A stretch of 64,000 bases of DNA from Sphingomonas panacis (lineage in GTDB: Bacteria > Pseudomonadota > Alphaproteobacteria > Sphingomonadales > Sphingomonadaceae). Shown in pieces: positions 27,220 through 36,922 of the stretch. The stretch's first letter is position 1. Each line of letters opens with the position of its first letter. Below the pieces are notes generated by a model. The model was not told the DNA's origin and made no database searches. It was given only the letters and a program-made list of their open reading frames with translations. Position numbers and translations under genes: made by a program. Location: NCBI RefSeq assembly GCF_001717955.1, contig NZ_CP014168.1:2761501-2825500 (forward strand). Direction: 5' to 3'.

Positions 27220-28788
27220 TCAGGCGGCGCGACGGCGCCGCAGGAAGGCCAGATCGGCGCGGGTGAACGCACCGAGCACGAAGGTCGCGATCGCATAGAC
27301 CAAGCCCCCGGCGCCGACCAGCACCAGCATCGCGCCCGTCCGCACCGGCCAGCTTCCGTGCGTATAGGGGGTCAACAGCCCCTGCAGCAGCCAGAGGATC
27401 AGCCCCATCGCCAGCGCCGCGAGCGCGAGCCGCCATGCGCGGCGCCGGAGCCGCGCGTCGGGGATGAAATGGCCGCGCTGGCGAAGCGCGCGGTAGAGCA
27501 GGACGGTATTGACGGTCGAGGCGAGCGCGGTCGCGAGCGGTGGCCCCATGTGCTTCAACGGCACGATCAGCGCGAGGTTGAGCACGAGGTTCACCCCCAT
27601 CGAGATCGTCGCATAGCGCACCGGCGTGCGGGTGTCGGCGCGCGCGTAGAAGCCCGGGGTCAGCACCTTGACGAGAATATAGCTCGGCAGCCCGACCGAG
27701 AAGGCGGCGAGCGCCTGCGCGGTGTTGACCGTGTCGACCGCGTCGAACTTGCCATGTTCGAACAGCGCCGCGACGATCGGCCCGCCGCACAGCACCAAAG
27801 CGACCGTGGCGGGCAGGGTAAGCAACAGCGCGAGTTCCATGCCGCGGTTCTGCGTTTCCATCGCGGCCTTGTCCTCGCCCGCGCCGAGCTGGCGCGAGAT
27901 CAGCGGCAGCAGCACGGTGCCGAGGCCGATGCCGATCAGCCCGAGCGGGAGCTGGTTCACGCGGTCGGCCATGTAGATGTACGTCACCGAGCCGTGCTGG
28001 AGGAAATGCGCGGCAAGTGCGGTCGAGACGACGAGGTTGATCTGCACCGCGCCCGCGCCGGCGGCGGCTGGCCAGATCAACGCGAGCAAGCGCTTCACAT
28101 CGGCGTTGAGGCGGGGCGGGCGCGGGCGGATGCTGACGCCGTTGGCGCGGCACGCCGCATACAGCCAGATCAGTTGCAGCAGCCCGGAGACGCTCACCGC
28201 GACCGCCTGATTGCGCGCGGTCACGAACGGATCATGGTTGTGGAACGCCAGCAGCGCGACGATCAGCGTGACGTTGAGCAGGATCGGCGCGGCCGCGTTG
28301 ACCCAGAATTTCTGTAACGAATTGAGGATGCTGCCGAGCAACGACACCAGGCTGATGAACATCAGATAGGGGATGGTGAAGCGCGACAGCAAAACCGCGA
28401 AGGCGAACTGGTCGTGGCTGACGCCGTGGAACTTGCCCGACAGCGCCAGCGTCACCGGCCAGGCGAACACTTCGAGGATCACCGTCATCACGATCAGGAT
28501 CGGCAGCAGTACCGAAAGCACGTCTTGCGCGAAGGCGATCCCGTCGGGCAGGCCGCCGCCGTCCTTGTCGCCGACCTTCTTGTTGAACATCGGGATGAAC
28601 GCCGCCGAGAACGCGCCTTCGGCGAACAGCGCGCGGAACATGTTGGGCAGGCGGAAGGCGACGAGAAACGCGTCCGACGCGAAGCTCGCGCCGACATAGC
28701 GCGCGAACAGCGAGTCGCGCACCAGCCCGAGGATGCGGCTGGCGAGCGTAAGCCCGCCGACCGAGCCGAGCGCGCGCGCGAGGTTCAT
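27220..28788 (-). CDS. murJ: Lipid II flippase MurJ
   Basis: 522 residues with 14 hydrophobic segments. Opening MNLARALGSVGGLTLASRILGLVRD and the PNMFRALFAEGAFSAAFIP segment are typical of MurJ (MviN). It flips lipid-linked peptidoglycan precursor across the inner membrane. Located between secB and trpS on the same strand, with gaps of 28 and 15 bases, so likely one transcript. Confidence 0.96.
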   Translation of the reverse strand: MNLARALGSVGGLTLASRILGLVRDSLFARYVGASFASDAFLVAFRLPNMFRALFAEGAFSAAFIPMFNKKVGDKDGGGLPDGIAFAQDVLSVLLPILIVMTVILEVFAWPVTLALSGKFHGVSHDQFAFAVLLSRFTIPYLMFISLVSLLGSILNSLQKFWVNAAAPILLNVTLIVALLAFHNHDPFVTARNQAVAVSVSGLLQLIWLYAACRANGVSIRPRPPRLNADVKRLLALIWPAAAGAGAVQINLVVSTALAAHFLQHGSVTYIYMADRVNQLPLGLIGIGLGTVLLPLISRQLGAGEDKAAMETQNRGMELALLLTLPATVALVLCGGPIVAALFEHGKFDAVDTVNTAQALAAFSVGLPSYILVKVLTPGFYARADTRTPVRYATISMGVNLVLNLALIVPLKHMGPPLATALASTVNTVLLYRALRQRGHFIPDARLRRRAWRLALAALAMGLILWLLQGLLTPYTHGSWPVRTGAMLVLVGAGGLVYAIATFVLGAFTRADLAFLRRRRAA

Positions 28789-28816
28789 CGTTCGGCGCTC
28801 GCCCCCTTGGCCTGGA

Positions 28817-29323
28817 TCAGGCGTTGCCGGTCACGCCGACATTGCCCTGCTGCTGCGCGGCCTGCTGAAGATACAGCGCGCCGAAATCGATCGGCTCGAG
28901 CATCAGCGGCGGGAAGCCGCCGTCGCGGACCGCATCGGCGAGCACGCGGCGCGCGAACGGGAAGAGCAGGCGCGGGGCTTCGCCGAGCAGGAACGGCTGG
29001 ATATGCTCCTCGGGGATGTTGCGCAGGCCGAACAGCCCGGCGAACGACAGATCGACCAGGAACGCGACCGTGCCCTCGGATTCGGCGCGCACTTCGATGC
29101 GCAGCGTGATCTCATGGACATCCTCGCCGACCTGGTTGGCGCCGATGTTGAACTGCACGTCGATCGCTGGCGCGCCGGGCGTCTGGTAGATCGCCGGCGC
29201 GTTCGGGTTCTCGAACGACAAGTCCTTCACATATTGCGAGATCATGCCGGCAGCCGGCGCCGTATCCTCACCATTCGAAAACGGCGCGGTGCTGGTGATG
29301 ATGCCGTCGTCCTGTTCGCTCAT
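28817..29323 (-). CDS. secB: Protein-export chaperone SecB
   Basis: 168 residues from the ATG preceded by AAGGA; the track-length extension of 12 residues has no support. Contains the SecB core QYVKDLSFENPNAP and the PPLMLEPIDFGALY tail. Tetrameric cytoplasmic chaperone that keeps precursors unfolded and hands them to SecA. It diverges from the Tim44-like gene, an arrangement common in alphaproteobacteria. Confidence 0.97.
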   Translation of the reverse strand: MSEQDDGIITSTAPFSNGEDTAPAAGMISQYVKDLSFENPNAPAIYQTPGAPAIDVQFNIGANQVGEDVHEITLRIEVRAESEGTVAFLVDLSFAGLFGLRNIPEEHIQPFLLGEAPRLLFPFARRVLADAVRDGGFPPLMLEPIDFGALYLQQAAQQQGNVGVTGNA

Positions 29324-29488
29324 GAAACGCGTCCTTGATTCTCTAACGGAGCGGCACACCCTCTGGCGCTGCCGAAGCGGCGCGCGTAGCAGGGGGCGCG
29401 CGGCAGTTCAACACGCAGGCGGCGGTGCCATTTGTATCGCCCGTGCGTTGCGCCTATATTGGCTGTTCGCCGAAGTTCAGGAGGCAAA

Positions 29489-30133
29489 GTGTTCTACGTC
29501 GTTCTGCTCGGGATGGTCGCCGGTTTTCTGGCGTTGCGTCTCTATACGGTCCTCGGCAAGCGGACCGGGCATGAGCAACCTTTGCCCAAGCCCGCTGAGG
29601 ATCGCGCGCCGATCACGGTGCTGCCGCGTCCGATCGAGACGCCGGGCGAATCGCGCGAGCTGCTCGGGCGCAATATCGCGCCACGTGCCGAAGCCGGCCT
29701 GCGCGCGATCGTCGCGGCCGAGCCGGGGTTCGACGTGATGCGCTTCCTCGAAGGCGCGCAATCGGCATACCGGATGATCCTGGAAGCCTATTGGAGCGGT
29801 GACGAGGAGCAACTCGGCTGGCTCGCCGAGGACGACGTGCGCGCCGCGTTCGTCGCCGCCATCGCCGAGCGTGCCGAGGCCGGGCACACGCTCGAAAATC
29901 GCCTCGTCACGATCGAGCGCGCCGCGATCACCGATGCGACGCTGAGCGGCAAGGCGGCGCGGATCACGGTGCGCTTCGACGCCGATATCGCGGCGGTGAC
30001 TCGCGACCGCGACGGTGTCGTCGTGGCCGGCTCGATGACCGATGCGGTCGAGACGCATGACATCTGGACCTTCGCGCGGACGCTCAAGAGCAGCGATCCG
30101 AACTGGAAGCTCGCCGACACCGACGAGGCGTGA
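29489..30133 (+). CDS. Tim44-like (TimA) membrane-associated protein
   Basis: 214 residues from a GTG with CAGGAGG just upstream. One N-terminal transmembrane segment (FYVVLLGMVAGFLALRLY), a short acidic linker, then a Tim44/NTF2-like domain at about 80-214 (FLEGAQSAYRMILEAYWSGD). Homologous to the membrane-binding part of mitochondrial Tim44; in Alphaproteobacteria it is a conserved neighbour of secB and mltA. Overlaps mltA by four bases (GTGA). Confidence 0.9.
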   Translation: MFYVVLLGMVAGFLALRLYTVLGKRTGHEQPLPKPAEDRAPITVLPRPIETPGESRELLGRNIAPRAEAGLRAIVAAEPGFDVMRFLEGAQSAYRMILEAYWSGDEEQLGWLAEDDVRAAFVAAIAERAEAGHTLENRLVTIERAAITDATLSGKAARITVRFDADIAAVTRDRDGVVVAGSMTDAVETHDIWTFARTLKSSDPNWKLADTDEA

Positions 30134-31380
30134 AGCCCTTGCTTCGTTGGGGAGTGGTCGCGGCGGCCTTGCTGCTGGGCGCGTGCGTGAGCCCTGCCGA
30201 ACAGCCCCGGCCGAGCGCCGGCGCTGGGCCGGTGCGGCGTCCACCGGCCGCAGCGCCACTGGCGCCGACGCCGGCCACGACGACGCCGGGCGCGCCCGGC
30301 GCGCGTGACGCGGGCGTGGTCGCCGGGCCGGCGATCTACACGCTGCCGATCGACGAGGCTCAGGCGGCGCGCGCGCTGGCGGCGTTCCGGCTGTCGTGCC
30401 CGAGCTTGCGCACACGCAGCGACGCCTCAGGCCTGACCCGCGCGACCGACTGGGCCGCGGCGTGCGACGCGGCTGCGACCGTCCAGCGTGGCGAGGCGCG
30501 CAGTTTCTTCGCGCAATATTTCGAGACCGTGCAGGTCGGCGACGGCAAGGCGTTCGCGACCGGCTATTACGAGCCCGAAATCGCAGGATCGCGCGACCGC
30601 CGGCGCGGCTATGAGGTGCCGATCTTCGGCCGTCCCGCCGATCTCGTCGATGTCGATCTCGGCCAGTTCAGCGATACCCTCAAGGGCAAGAAAATCCGTG
30701 GCCGGGTCGATGGCGCCAATTTCGTGCCCTATTATGATCGCGCCGCGATCGAGGACGGCGCGCTTGGCAATCGCGCGCCGGTGCTCGCCTGGGCGGCCGA
30801 TCCGATCGCGCTGTTCTTCCTCCAGATCCAGGGATCGGGGCGGCTGCGCCAGCCGGACGGATCGACTCTGCGGATCGGTTACGCGACGCAGAACGGGCGC
30901 GATTATACCGGCATCGGCGCGCTGATGCGCCAGCGCGGGCTGCTCGCGCCGGGGCAGGCGACGATGCAGGGGATCGTTGCGTGGCTTCGCGCGCACCCCG
31001 CCGAGGGCCGCGCGCTGATGCGCGAGAACAAGAGCTTCGTGTTCTTTCGATTGCTCGACACGCCGCCGATCGGCGCGCTCGGCTATCCGGTGACGGGCGG
31101 GGCGAGCGTCGCCGCGGACCCGAAGTTCATCCCGCTCGGTGCGCCGGTGCTGCTGTCGATGGACCGCGCCGACGCGAACGGCATCTGGATCGCGCAGGAT
31201 ACCGGCGGCGCGATCAAGGGTGCCAATCGCTTCGACACCTATTGGGGCGGCGGCGCGCAGGCGGAAGCGACGGCGGGCGGCATGTCGGCGCACGGCACCG
31301 CGTTCCTGCTGCTGCCGGTCGGAACGCTCGCGCGGCTCGCGGCGGAGGGGCCGGGTGGGAAAGCGTCCGTTAAGCGCTGA
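30130..31380 (+). CDS. mltA: Membrane-bound lytic murein transglycosylase A
   Basis: 416 residues, GTG start overlapping the previous stop. Lipobox LGAC (Cys19), a Pro/Ala linker to about 60, MltA domain (YYEPEIAGSRDRR, LFFLQIQGSG), then the 3D domain with the conserved DTGGAIKGANRFDTYWG segment that holds the catalytic aspartate. Cleaves the glycan strand to 1,6-anhydromuropeptides at the outer membrane's inner face. Next gene starts inside its end. Confidence 0.95.
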   Translation: MKPLLRWGVVAAALLLGACVSPAEQPRPSAGAGPVRRPPAAAPLAPTPATTTPGAPGARDAGVVAGPAIYTLPIDEAQAARALAAFRLSCPSLRTRSDASGLTRATDWAAACDAAATVQRGEARSFFAQYFETVQVGDGKAFATGYYEPEIAGSRDRRRGYEVPIFGRPADLVDVDLGQFSDTLKGKKIRGRVDGANFVPYYDRAAIEDGALGNRAPVLAWAADPIALFFLQIQGSGRLRQPDGSTLRIGYATQNGRDYTGIGALMRQRGLLAPGQATMQGIVAWLRAHPAEGRALMRENKSFVFFRLLDTPPIGALGYPVTGGASVAADPKFIPLGAPVLLSMDRADANGIWIAQDTGGAIKGANRFDTYWGGGAQAEATAGGMSAHGTAFLLLPVGTLARLAAEGPGGKASVKR

Positions 31381-31936
31381 GGAAGCGGCGCTGTGGGCGC
31401 GCGTGATCGCGAGTGTCCGCCCGATGCGCCTGCCCGCACCGCCCAAGCCATCCGTGCCGCCTAAAGCGCCGGTAGCGCCCGCGCCCGAGCCGCCGGCACC
31501 GGCAAAGAAGGTGCGCGGCCGCGTGCCCGCGCCGTTGCCGCTTCCGGCCAAGCCTGCCGCGCCGCGTCCGCTCACCGCCAACACGCTCGACGGATCGTGG
31601 GATCGCGATTTGTCGCGCGGCCGCACCGTGCCGGACAGTTCGATAGATCTGCACGGCCATACCCTCAGCTCGGCCTATGCGCGGCTCGACGCCGCGCTCG
31701 ATTTCGCGATCCACAGCGGCCAGCGCGTGCTGCTCGTCATCACCGGCAAACCGCCGCGCGCCGAAAGCGAACGGCCGCACGCGCGCGGTGCGATCCGCGC
31801 CGCGATCGGCGACTGGCTTGCCGGTTCGCGCCATGGCGCGCATATCGCCGCAGTCCGCCCCGCGCACCCCCGCCACGGTGGCAGCGGCGCACTCTACATC
31901 ATCTTGCGGCGCAGCACGGAACATCGAAACCGTTAA
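31355..31936 (+). CDS. Smr-domain protein
   Basis: 193 residues from a GTG preceded by GGAGGGG, inside the last codons of mltA (26-base overlap). N-terminal 85 residues are basic and Pro-rich; the Smr domain follows (DSSIDLHGHTLSSA, LLVITGK, GSGALYIILRR). The DLHG and GxGA-type motifs are those of small MutS-related nuclease domains, which can nick DNA or cut RNA; a stand-alone bacterial function is not settled. Confidence 0.9.
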   Translation: MGKRPLSAEEAALWARVIASVRPMRLPAPPKPSVPPKAPVAPAPEPPAPAKKVRGRVPAPLPLPAKPAAPRPLTANTLDGSWDRDLSRGRTVPDSSIDLHGHTLSSAYARLDAALDFAIHSGQRVLLVITGKPPRAESERPHARGAIRAAIGDWLAGSRHGAHIAAVRPAHPRHGGSGALYIILRRSTEHRNR

Positions 31937-32003
31937 CCTTTGGCTGGTATCCGGGGCGGCACGGGAGCGAACATCCACGGTCGCAGGAGTGGCTCAAATC
32001 GCG

Positions 32004-33677
32004 ATGACAGGAGCTTTGTTGAGGCACCGGCGCATAGCGGCGGCAGTCGCTGCCGTGCTGGCGGTGGTGCTTGCCGGCATCGCGGCGCGCGATCTCGGCA
32101 CGGCTCTGGTCGCGCTGATCTTCGCTGCCACCTGCGCCGTCGGCCTGTTGCTGGCGTCCGGCCGCACCGCCGCCGCCCGGCGCGCAGCGATCAACGGCGC
32201 GGTGCAACGGCTTGCCGTCGCCGCCGAGGGGGATCTCAGCAGCACCGTTCCCGCGATCACCACCGCGCACGCGCCAGAACTGGCGAGCGCGATGGCGGCC
32301 CTGTTCGAGGCGCAGGCGACCGCACTCGACACGGTGAGCCAGCTCGCCATGTTCGATGCCGTGACGGGCCTGCCCAACCGCACCAGCTTCCGCCGCAGTT
32401 GCGAACGCGTGCTCGCCGAAATGACCGAGGGGCAAAGCGCGGCGCTGCTGTTCATCGATCTCGATCGGTTCAAGCTGGTCAACGACACGATGGGGCATGC
32501 CACCGGCGATCTGCTGCTCGAAATGGTGGCGAACCGGCTGCGCGCGGTCGGCGAACGCTTCGCCAGCGAATGCGAACGGCATTCGCCGCTGATCGGGCGG
32601 CTCGCCGGCGACGAGTTCACGATGTTCTTCGTCGGCCTCGCCGATGCGGCGACGGTCGCGCGGCTCTGCCGCAGCGTGCTGTTCGCGCTGGCCGAGCCGT
32701 TCTGCCTGCACGGCAGCGACGTGACGATCGGGGCATCGATCGGAATCGCGATGCGTCCTGATCACGGCGAGACGCTGACCGAACTGATGCGCGCCGCCGA
32801 TGTCGCGATGTACCACGCCAAGGCGACCGGCCGCGGCCGCGCCGAGTATTTCTCCGAGGCGCTCGCCGCCGGTATCGCGCAAGGCCATCAGCTCGAAAGC
32901 GAATTGCGCGACGCGATCCGCGACGATCAGTTCATGCTCGTCTTCCAGCCGCAGGTCTGCGCCAGCGACGGCACGATCGTCGCGGCGGAGGCGCTGGTGC
33001 GCTGGCGCCATCCGCGCGACGGTTTCCGCCTGCCGGGCAGCTTCATCCAGCGCGCCGAGGAAACCGGGCTGATCGTCGAGATCGGCGAATGGGTGGTGCG
33101 GGAGGTCGCCGCGACGATCGCGCGCTGGGGACGGATCGGCATCGAGCAGCGGCTCGCGATCAACGTCTCGCCGCGCCAGATCGACCATGTCACCTTCTTC
33201 GAACAGTTGCGCGCCGAAATGCGGGCGGCGAACGCACCGGCAAGGTTGCTCGAACTCGAAATTTCCGAATCGCTGGCGATGCGATGCAGTGAATCGGTGA
33301 TCGACGCGATCCGGCAGTTGCGCGTCGATGGCGCGACGATCGCGATCGACGATTACGGCACCGCCGCCTCGAGCCTGCCACGGTTGCGCAGGCTGCCGAT
33401 CGACCGGATCAAGCTCGACCGTTCGCTGATCGAGCATGTCGTCGAGGACGCGCAGGCCCGCGCGGTCGCGCAGGCGGTGATCGGGCTGGCGCACGGGCTC
33501 GGCTGCGAGGCGGTCGGCGAGGGGATCGAGACGCGCGCGCAGGCGGACGTGCTGCGCGTGATCGGCTGCGACGTGATCCAGGGCTATGCCATCGCCGAGC
33601 CGATGGCCGAGGAAGCGTTCATCGCCTGGGCACGCGGTGTAACGCCGCTTGGTGAGGACACGCGCGCGTCGGCGTGA
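32004..33677 (+). CDS. GGDEF-EAL protein (c-di-GMP metabolism)
   Basis: 557 residues from the ATG at 32004; a GTG at 31989 is an alternative. Two N-terminal membrane helices (about 10-50), GGDEF domain 110-280 with the active loop reading AGDEF (201-205), and EAL domain 300-545 with E329-A-L, the D449-D450 pair and K470-x-D472. The EAL ligands are complete, so phosphodiesterase activity is likely. The A for G change in GGDEF is seen in some active cyclases but often marks a regulatory domain. Substrate c-di-GMP; a membrane-tethered sensor without a periplasmic domain. Confidence 0.92.
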   Translation: MTGALLRHRRIAAAVAAVLAVVLAGIAARDLGTALVALIFAATCAVGLLLASGRTAAARRAAINGAVQRLAVAAEGDLSSTVPAITTAHAPELASAMAALFEAQATALDTVSQLAMFDAVTGLPNRTSFRRSCERVLAEMTEGQSAALLFIDLDRFKLVNDTMGHATGDLLLEMVANRLRAVGERFASECERHSPLIGRLAGDEFTMFFVGLADAATVARLCRSVLFALAEPFCLHGSDVTIGASIGIAMRPDHGETLTELMRAADVAMYHAKATGRGRAEYFSEALAAGIAQGHQLESELRDAIRDDQFMLVFQPQVCASDGTIVAAEALVRWRHPRDGFRLPGSFIQRAEETGLIVEIGEWVVREVAATIARWGRIGIEQRLAINVSPRQIDHVTFFEQLRAEMRAANAPARLLELEISESLAMRCSESVIDAIRQLRVDGATIAIDDYGTAASSLPRLRRLPIDRIKLDRSLIEHVVEDAQARAVAQAVIGLAHGLGCEAVGEGIETRAQADVLRVIGCDVIQGYAIAEPMAEEAFIAWARGVTPLGEDTRASA

Positions 33678-33686
33678 CGTCGCGTT

Positions 33687-33706
33687 CGCCCGCGTTTTCG
33701 CGGGCG
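33687..33706. terminator. Hairpin after the GGDEF-EAL gene
   Basis: Eight-base stem (CGCCCGCG / CGCGGGCG) with a TTTT loop, ten bases after the stop. No T-tail follows directly, so an intrinsic terminator is only likely. The stretch to 33887 is AT-richer and should hold the receptor promoter. Confidence 0.55.
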
Positions 33707-33887
33707 CGGGCGGCTGGCGGGATTTTTCACCGCGACTCTCATTCACTCATGAGAAAATTTAACGCCTCCTGGTACGATTTTCGGCTGGTGTTGCCCGTGC
33801 GCCACTTGCCATCAGTCGTTTGTTGCGACTTTATTGCAGCATAAGACAGAGGGGATGTCTCGAAGCGCGAATAGGGGACATATTCGA

Positions 33888-36803
33888 ATGCGCGAGATGA
33901 AGTTTGGGAAATATTCGGGTGCTGCGGTGCTCGCTCTGGCCGTGGCGGCGCTCGCCGGGCCGGCGGATGCGCAGGAGGCTGCACCGTCAGCGGACGCCAG
34001 CGATATCGTCGTGACGGGATCGCGCATCCGCCGCAATCCGCTCGATCAGGACAAGCCGGTCATCACGGTCGATCAGTCGGCGATCGGCAAGACCGGCCTC
34101 AGTTCGATCGCGGACGTGCTGCAACGCCTGCCGAGCGCGGGTGGCGGCCTCAACACCAAAGTCAACAACGCCGGCAACATCGGTGGTCCGCCCGACGGCA
34201 CCGGCGTCAGCTCGGGCGCGGCGGAAATCGACCTGCGCTATCTCGGCGCCAAGCGGACGCTCGTGCTGGTAGACGGCATGCGCTACGTCAACGGCTCGTC
34301 GGCGGGCGGCATTCCGGCCTCGGTCGATCTCAACACGATCCCGACCAACATGATCGAGCGCGTCGAGGTGCTTCAGTCGGGTGCGTCGCCGCTCTACGGT
34401 TCGGACGCGGTCGCGGGCGTGGTCAACATCATCACCAAGCAGAGCCAGAAGGGCCTGCAAGCCAACGCGCAGTTCGGCACCTACCGTCAGGGTGACGGCC
34501 ACACCCAGAATTACGAGCTGAGCTACGGCATCCAGAAGCCGGAGAGCGGCACCTCGGCGGTGTTCGGCGGCTATTACACCAAGCAAGAGCCGGTTAAGAC
34601 CGCAGACCGCGCGATCTCGCAATATCCGTCACCCTATGCGACGAGCTGCACCGATCCCGCCTTCCCCGATGGCGTCGGGTGCAGCGGCACGCCGCCGCTC
34701 GGGCGATACCGCGTCAGCAGCGCGGTCGGCAAACTGATCGGCATCGGCACCGATGTGACGCTCAGAGCCCCGGTTGCGGGCCGCAACCCGACCGCGGCGG
34801 ACTACACGGCGTTCAACAACGCCGGACGCTTCAACTTCGCGCCGTTCAACTATCTGCTCACCCCGTCCGAACGCTACGGCGCGTTCTTCAACTTCAAGCA
34901 GGAATTGTCCGATTCGGTGCATTTCCGCACCAAGATCATCTACAACAAGCGCAATTCGACGACCCAGGCGGCCTTCCTGCCGCTGGCGATCGGGCCTGGC
35001 GCCGGCAACGGCAACCTGCTCGACCGCATCTCGATCGACGCGACCAACCCGTACAACCCGTTCGGCGTGACGCTCTCCTCGGGCGTCAATCTCGATGGTA
35101 CGCCGTCGGCGCTTCCGGCCAACTACACCGGGATCAACCGGCGCTTCGTCGAAGGCGGCCAGCGCACCTTCTCGCAGGATGTGAACACCTTCTCCGCGAG
35201 CGCAACGCTCGATGGCTCGTTCCATGTCGGCGAGCATAAATGGTATTGGGACATCAACGGCGTCTACGGCCTGAATGATGCGCATCAGGTGTTCACCGGC
35301 AACCTCAATGCCGCCAGGCTCGCGCAGGCGCTCGGCCCGGTCGCGAACTGCACCGGCGATTGCGTGCCGTTCAACATCTTCGGCGGTGCGGCCGTGGGCG
35401 GTACGGGAACGATCACCCCGGCGATGCTCAAGTACGTGACCTTCGACGAACGCGACAAGAGCAAGCAGCGCTTGGCCGATTTCACCGCAAACCTGTCGGG
35501 CGATCTGTTCGATCTGCCGGCGGGCGCGGTCGGTGTCGCGATCGGCTACGAACATCGCGACCAGCAGGCGAGCTACGATCCCGATCCCGTGATCGTCGCC
35601 GGCCTCGGCGCCGACGTTCCGACCAGCCCGGCGCGGGGCGGGTTCAACACCGACGAGATCTACGGCGAAATCCGCGTGCCGATCCTCGCCAACGTGCCGT
35701 TCTTCCACCGCCTCGAATTCGATGGCGCGGTTCGGCATTCGAACTATTCGACGTTCGGCGGCAACACGACGTTCACCGCCTCGGGCCTGTGGAAGCCGGT
35801 CCCCGACCTGTTGTTCCGTGGCGGCTATGCCGAAAGCCTGCGCGCACCGAGCATCGGCGAGCTGTACGCCGGCCGCTCGCGTTCCGACGCGACGATCAAC
35901 GATCCGTGCACCAGCGCATCGGGCGGCAGCTTCCAGAGCAACGCGACCGTCCGCGCGAACTGCATCGCCAACGGCGTGCCTGCCAACGGCAGCTACGCCG
36001 AACCGCAGGGCGGCCAGATCGGCATCTTCTCGCAAGGCAGCACCGCGCTCAAGCCCGAGACCTCGACGACCTGGACCGCTGGCGGCGTCTACAGCCCATC
36101 CTGGGCACGCGGCAGCTTCGCCAGCACGCTCAGCCTGGAAGTCAATTACTACAGCATCGAGCTGAAGAACGCGGTCGATTCGGTGCCGGGCACGCTCACG
36201 CTCAACCGCTGCGCCTTCTTCGGTGATCCGGTGAGCTGCGCCAACATCACGCGCACCACCACCGGCGACGTCGCTGGCGTCAACGGCACGTTGCAGAACC
36301 TCAACTCGATCAACACCGAGGGTCTCGACGCGACCTTCCTGTACCGCTCGCCGAGCGTGTACGGCGGCACGATCGGGCTGAGCGCGAACGCGGCGTACCT
36401 CATCAAGTACGACGTCAGCCCGCCCGCCGAACTCAAGGCGCCAACCCTGGTCTGCAAGGGCTCCGAGCGGTGCCTCGCCACCGATCAGGCCTTCCCGGAG
36501 TTCAAGCTGAACACCACGCTCGACTGGTCGAGCGCGGCGTTCGGTGCATCGTTCACCGCGCGCTACATCAGTGCGGTGTACGAAGGCGACGGTCACCGCA
36601 TGGGCGCGACCTTCTACGGCGACGTTCAGCTCTATTTCTCGCCAGAGTGGATGGACCACAAGATGCGGCTCACCGCCGGGGTGAACAACATCTTCAACAA
36701 GGCGCCGCCGGCCTGCAACACCTGCGACAGCGCGAACTTCGACCCGACCACCTATGACCTGCCGGGCCAGTTCGGATATCTGCGGCTGTCCTACGGCCTC
36801 TGA
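33888..36803 (+). CDS. TonB-dependent receptor with large barrel
   Basis: 971 residues from the ATG at 33888; GGGGA lies about nine bases upstream, and ATGs at 33855 and 33897 also exist. Signal peptide ends at ADAQ, TonB box DIVVTG at 39-44, plug (VLVDGMRYVNGSSAGG, GASPLYGSDAVAGVVNIITK), then the barrel ending in the C-terminal RLSYGL. Sphingomonads carry many such receptors for siderophores, oligosaccharides or aromatics. No ligand can be named and no transport gene is adjacent. Confidence 0.92.
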   Translation: MREMKFGKYSGAAVLALAVAALAGPADAQEAAPSADASDIVVTGSRIRRNPLDQDKPVITVDQSAIGKTGLSSIADVLQRLPSAGGGLNTKVNNAGNIGGPPDGTGVSSGAAEIDLRYLGAKRTLVLVDGMRYVNGSSAGGIPASVDLNTIPTNMIERVEVLQSGASPLYGSDAVAGVVNIITKQSQKGLQANAQFGTYRQGDGHTQNYELSYGIQKPESGTSAVFGGYYTKQEPVKTADRAISQYPSPYATSCTDPAFPDGVGCSGTPPLGRYRVSSAVGKLIGIGTDVTLRAPVAGRNPTAADYTAFNNAGRFNFAPFNYLLTPSERYGAFFNFKQELSDSVHFRTKIIYNKRNSTTQAAFLPLAIGPGAGNGNLLDRISIDATNPYNPFGVTLSSGVNLDGTPSALPANYTGINRRFVEGGQRTFSQDVNTFSASATLDGSFHVGEHKWYWDINGVYGLNDAHQVFTGNLNAARLAQALGPVANCTGDCVPFNIFGGAAVGGTGTITPAMLKYVTFDERDKSKQRLADFTANLSGDLFDLPAGAVGVAIGYEHRDQQASYDPDPVIVAGLGADVPTSPARGGFNTDEIYGEIRVPILANVPFFHRLEFDGAVRHSNYSTFGGNTTFTASGLWKPVPDLLFRGGYAESLRAPSIGELYAGRSRSDATINDPCTSASGGSFQSNATVRANCIANGVPANGSYAEPQGGQIGIFSQGSTALKPETSTTWTAGGVYSPSWARGSFASTLSLEVNYYSIELKNAVDSVPGTLTLNRCAFFGDPVSCANITRTTTGDVAGVNGTLQNLNSINTEGLDATFLYRSPSVYGGTIGLSANAAYLIKYDVSPPAELKAPTLVCKGSERCLATDQAFPEFKLNTTLDWSSAAFGASFTARYISAVYEGDGHRMGATFYGDVQLYFSPEWMDHKMRLTAGVNNIFNKAPPACNTCDSANFDPTTYDLPGQFGYLRLSYGL

Positions 36804-36827
36804 TCCCACCGACTGAGGTTCGAAACG

Positions 36828-36860
36828 GGCCGGGTGCTGGCGACGGCACCCGGCCTTTTT
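36828..36860 (+). terminator. Rho-independent terminator of the TonB receptor gene
   Basis: Ten-base perfect stem (GGCCGGGTGC / GCACCCGGCC) with an 8-base loop, followed directly by TTTTT. Lies 24 bases after the stop. Confidence 0.92.
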
Positions 36861-36922
36861 CGTGCCCGGCCGCGCTTCGCTTGCCGCTATGCCGATCGGC
36901 GCGGGCAGGCTAAGGCGGGGGC

